Assembly (NCBI GenBank): GCA_003599635.1
Contig: QZIX01000011.1
Location: 1-47,860 of the forward strand
Reading direction: 5' to 3'
Origin: Candidatus Parcubacteria bacterium
Lineage (GTDB): Bacteria; Patescibacteriota; Patescibacteriia; Buchananbacterales; SURF-54
Length of the DNA stretch: 47,860 nucleotides
Shown one piece after another: positions 46,768 through 47,860 of the stretch. The notes under the pieces are model-generated. The model saw nothing but the letters and a program-made list of their open reading frames with translations. It was not told the DNA's origin and made no database searches. Made by a program: the position numbers and the translations under genes. How positions within the stretch are numbered: position 1 is the first letter of the stretch; each line of letters starts with the position of its first letter.

Positions 46768-46810
46768 GTTAATTATTAAATTTAAAAATACACCTGCAAA
46801 ATTAATCTCC

Positions 46811-47860
46811 TTATTCAACTTTAGGACGATACTGCAGCGCCTCGGCAACGTGTTTTAATCTGATATTTTCTTCTTCATCCAGATCAGCGATTGTCCTGGC
46901 TATTTTTAAAATTCTGAAATAAGATCTTGCAGAAAGGTTCATCTGAACAACTGCCTGACGCAAAAGCTGCAGAACCTTAAAATCCAAACGGCAAAAATCC
47001 TTCGTCTGTCTGGATGACATTTCCGAATTGGTCAGAATACCGATTTTTTTAAATCTTTCCGTCTGTATATCCCTGGCTTTTTGCACATGGCGTCTTATTG
47101 AAGAAGAATTTTCTCCTTCGGCTTCCTGGGTCAGTTTTTCAAAATTCAGCTTGGGTATCTCAAGGTGCAAGTCAATCCGGTCCAGTAACGGTCCGGAAAT
47201 TTTTTTCTGATATTTAATGATATTGCCGGGAGAACAGGTGCAGGGTCTGTCCGGATCATTAAGATAACCGCAGGGGCAGGGGTTCATGGCCGCAACCAGA
47301 ATAAATTTCGCCGGAAACTGCAATGTCTTGGCCACGCGAGAAACGGAAATTACGCCGTCTTCAAGCGGCTGGCGGAGATTTTCCAAAACCGAACGGGGAA
47401 ATTCGGCAAATTCGTCCAGAAATAAAATACCGCGGTGAGCCAGAGAAATTTCTCCGGGTTTAGGGTAAGTGCCTCCTCCGACCAAAGCCATTGCCGAAGC
47501 TGTATGATGCGGGGAGCGAAATGGTCTTTCGGTGACAAGCGGTTTGTTTCTGGGCAGAAGCCCGGCAACGCTGTAAATTTTTGTTACCGACAGACTTTCA
47601 GATACTTTCATTTCCGGCAAAATAGTGCACATGGCCTTGGCCAGCATGGTTTTTCCCGCACCCGGCGGTCCGGATAAAAGGATATTGTGTGATCCGGCGG
47701 CGGCAATTTCCAGCGCGCGCTTAGCCTGTTCCTGTCCTTTAACGTGCGCCATGTCTGTGTCATAATCCGGAACAATGATTTTATAACTTGCCAAGCTGTT
47801 CGGATGAGAATTTATCTTTTTTTCTTCCCGAAGATGAAAAACAAGATCCTTAAGAAATTC
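46811..47860 (-). CDS. comM: YifB/ComM-family Mg-chelatase-like AAA+ ATPase, partial (N-terminus beyond window edge)
   Basis: 'VKGQEQAKRALEIAAAGSHNILLSGPPGAGKTMLAKAM', 'FRSPHHTASAMALVGGG'; frame remains open to 47860. Confidence 0.93.
   Translation of the reverse strand, partial: EFLKDLVFHLREEKKINSHPNSLASYKIIVPDYDTDMAHVKGQEQAKRALEIAAAGSHNILLSGPPGAGKTMLAKAMCTILPEMKVSESLSVTKIYSVAGLLPRNKPLVTERPFRSPHHTASAMALVGGGTYPKPGEISLAHRGILFLDEFAEFPRSVLENLRQPLEDGVISVSRVAKTLQFPAKFILVAAMNPCPCGYLNDPDRPCTCSPGNIIKYQKKISGPLLDRIDLHLEIPKLNFEKLTQEAEGENSSSIRRHVQKARDIQTERFKKIGILTNSEMSSRQTKDFCRLDFKVLQLLRQAVVQMNLSARSYFRILKIARTIADLDEEENIRLKHVAEALQYRPKVE

Overview
The window looks like a low-GC bacterial chromosome segment with a reduced, Patescibacteria/CPR-like gene style. 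That lineage call is inference from gene style only. I recognise secG, an oligopeptide-binding SBP, tRNA-Leu(CAG), RNase J, a T-box leader, trpS, a Glu dehydrogenase, murI, a phosphohexomutase, an Elp3-type radical SAM/GNAT, glyA, folD, cutA, a LigD-type phosphoesterase, purB, pyk, groEL/groES with a CIRCE operator, an O-antigen ligase-like protein, rmuC, a LysM/M23 endopeptidase, LUD/CCG Fe-S proteins, a CcdA-like protein plus thioredoxin, an ArsR-like regulator and a YifB/ComM-like ATPase. An accessory, decaying region spans about 18.7-24.1 kb. It holds an IS481/IS3-like transposase, a duplicated cassette of ankyrin-repeat membrane proteins whose upstream partner ORFs are both interrupted (two in-frame TAGs in one, a -1 shift at an A6 run in the other), and a broken XRE regulator. 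A second decaying block at 28.9-31.8 kb carries purB plus purC and purH remnants. Points I consider most worth follow-up: (1) two genes whose RBS+ATG only reach the long frame by a -1 shift at A-AAA-AAC / A-AAA-AAG; (2) three tandem ~68-bp tRNA-Leu-like units, two of them with a hairpin in place of the anticodon/variable/T arms; (3) a T-box leader upstream of a 45-aa zinc-ribbon ORF and trpS; (4) a ~78-aa insertion in TrpRS; (5) two perfect 28-bp palindromes bracketing an ArsR-like gene; (6) a ~235-nt stand-alone transcription unit with a 21-aa micro-ORF. No CRISPR array or rRNA was seen. All homology calls are from motif recognition by eye; no searches were run.
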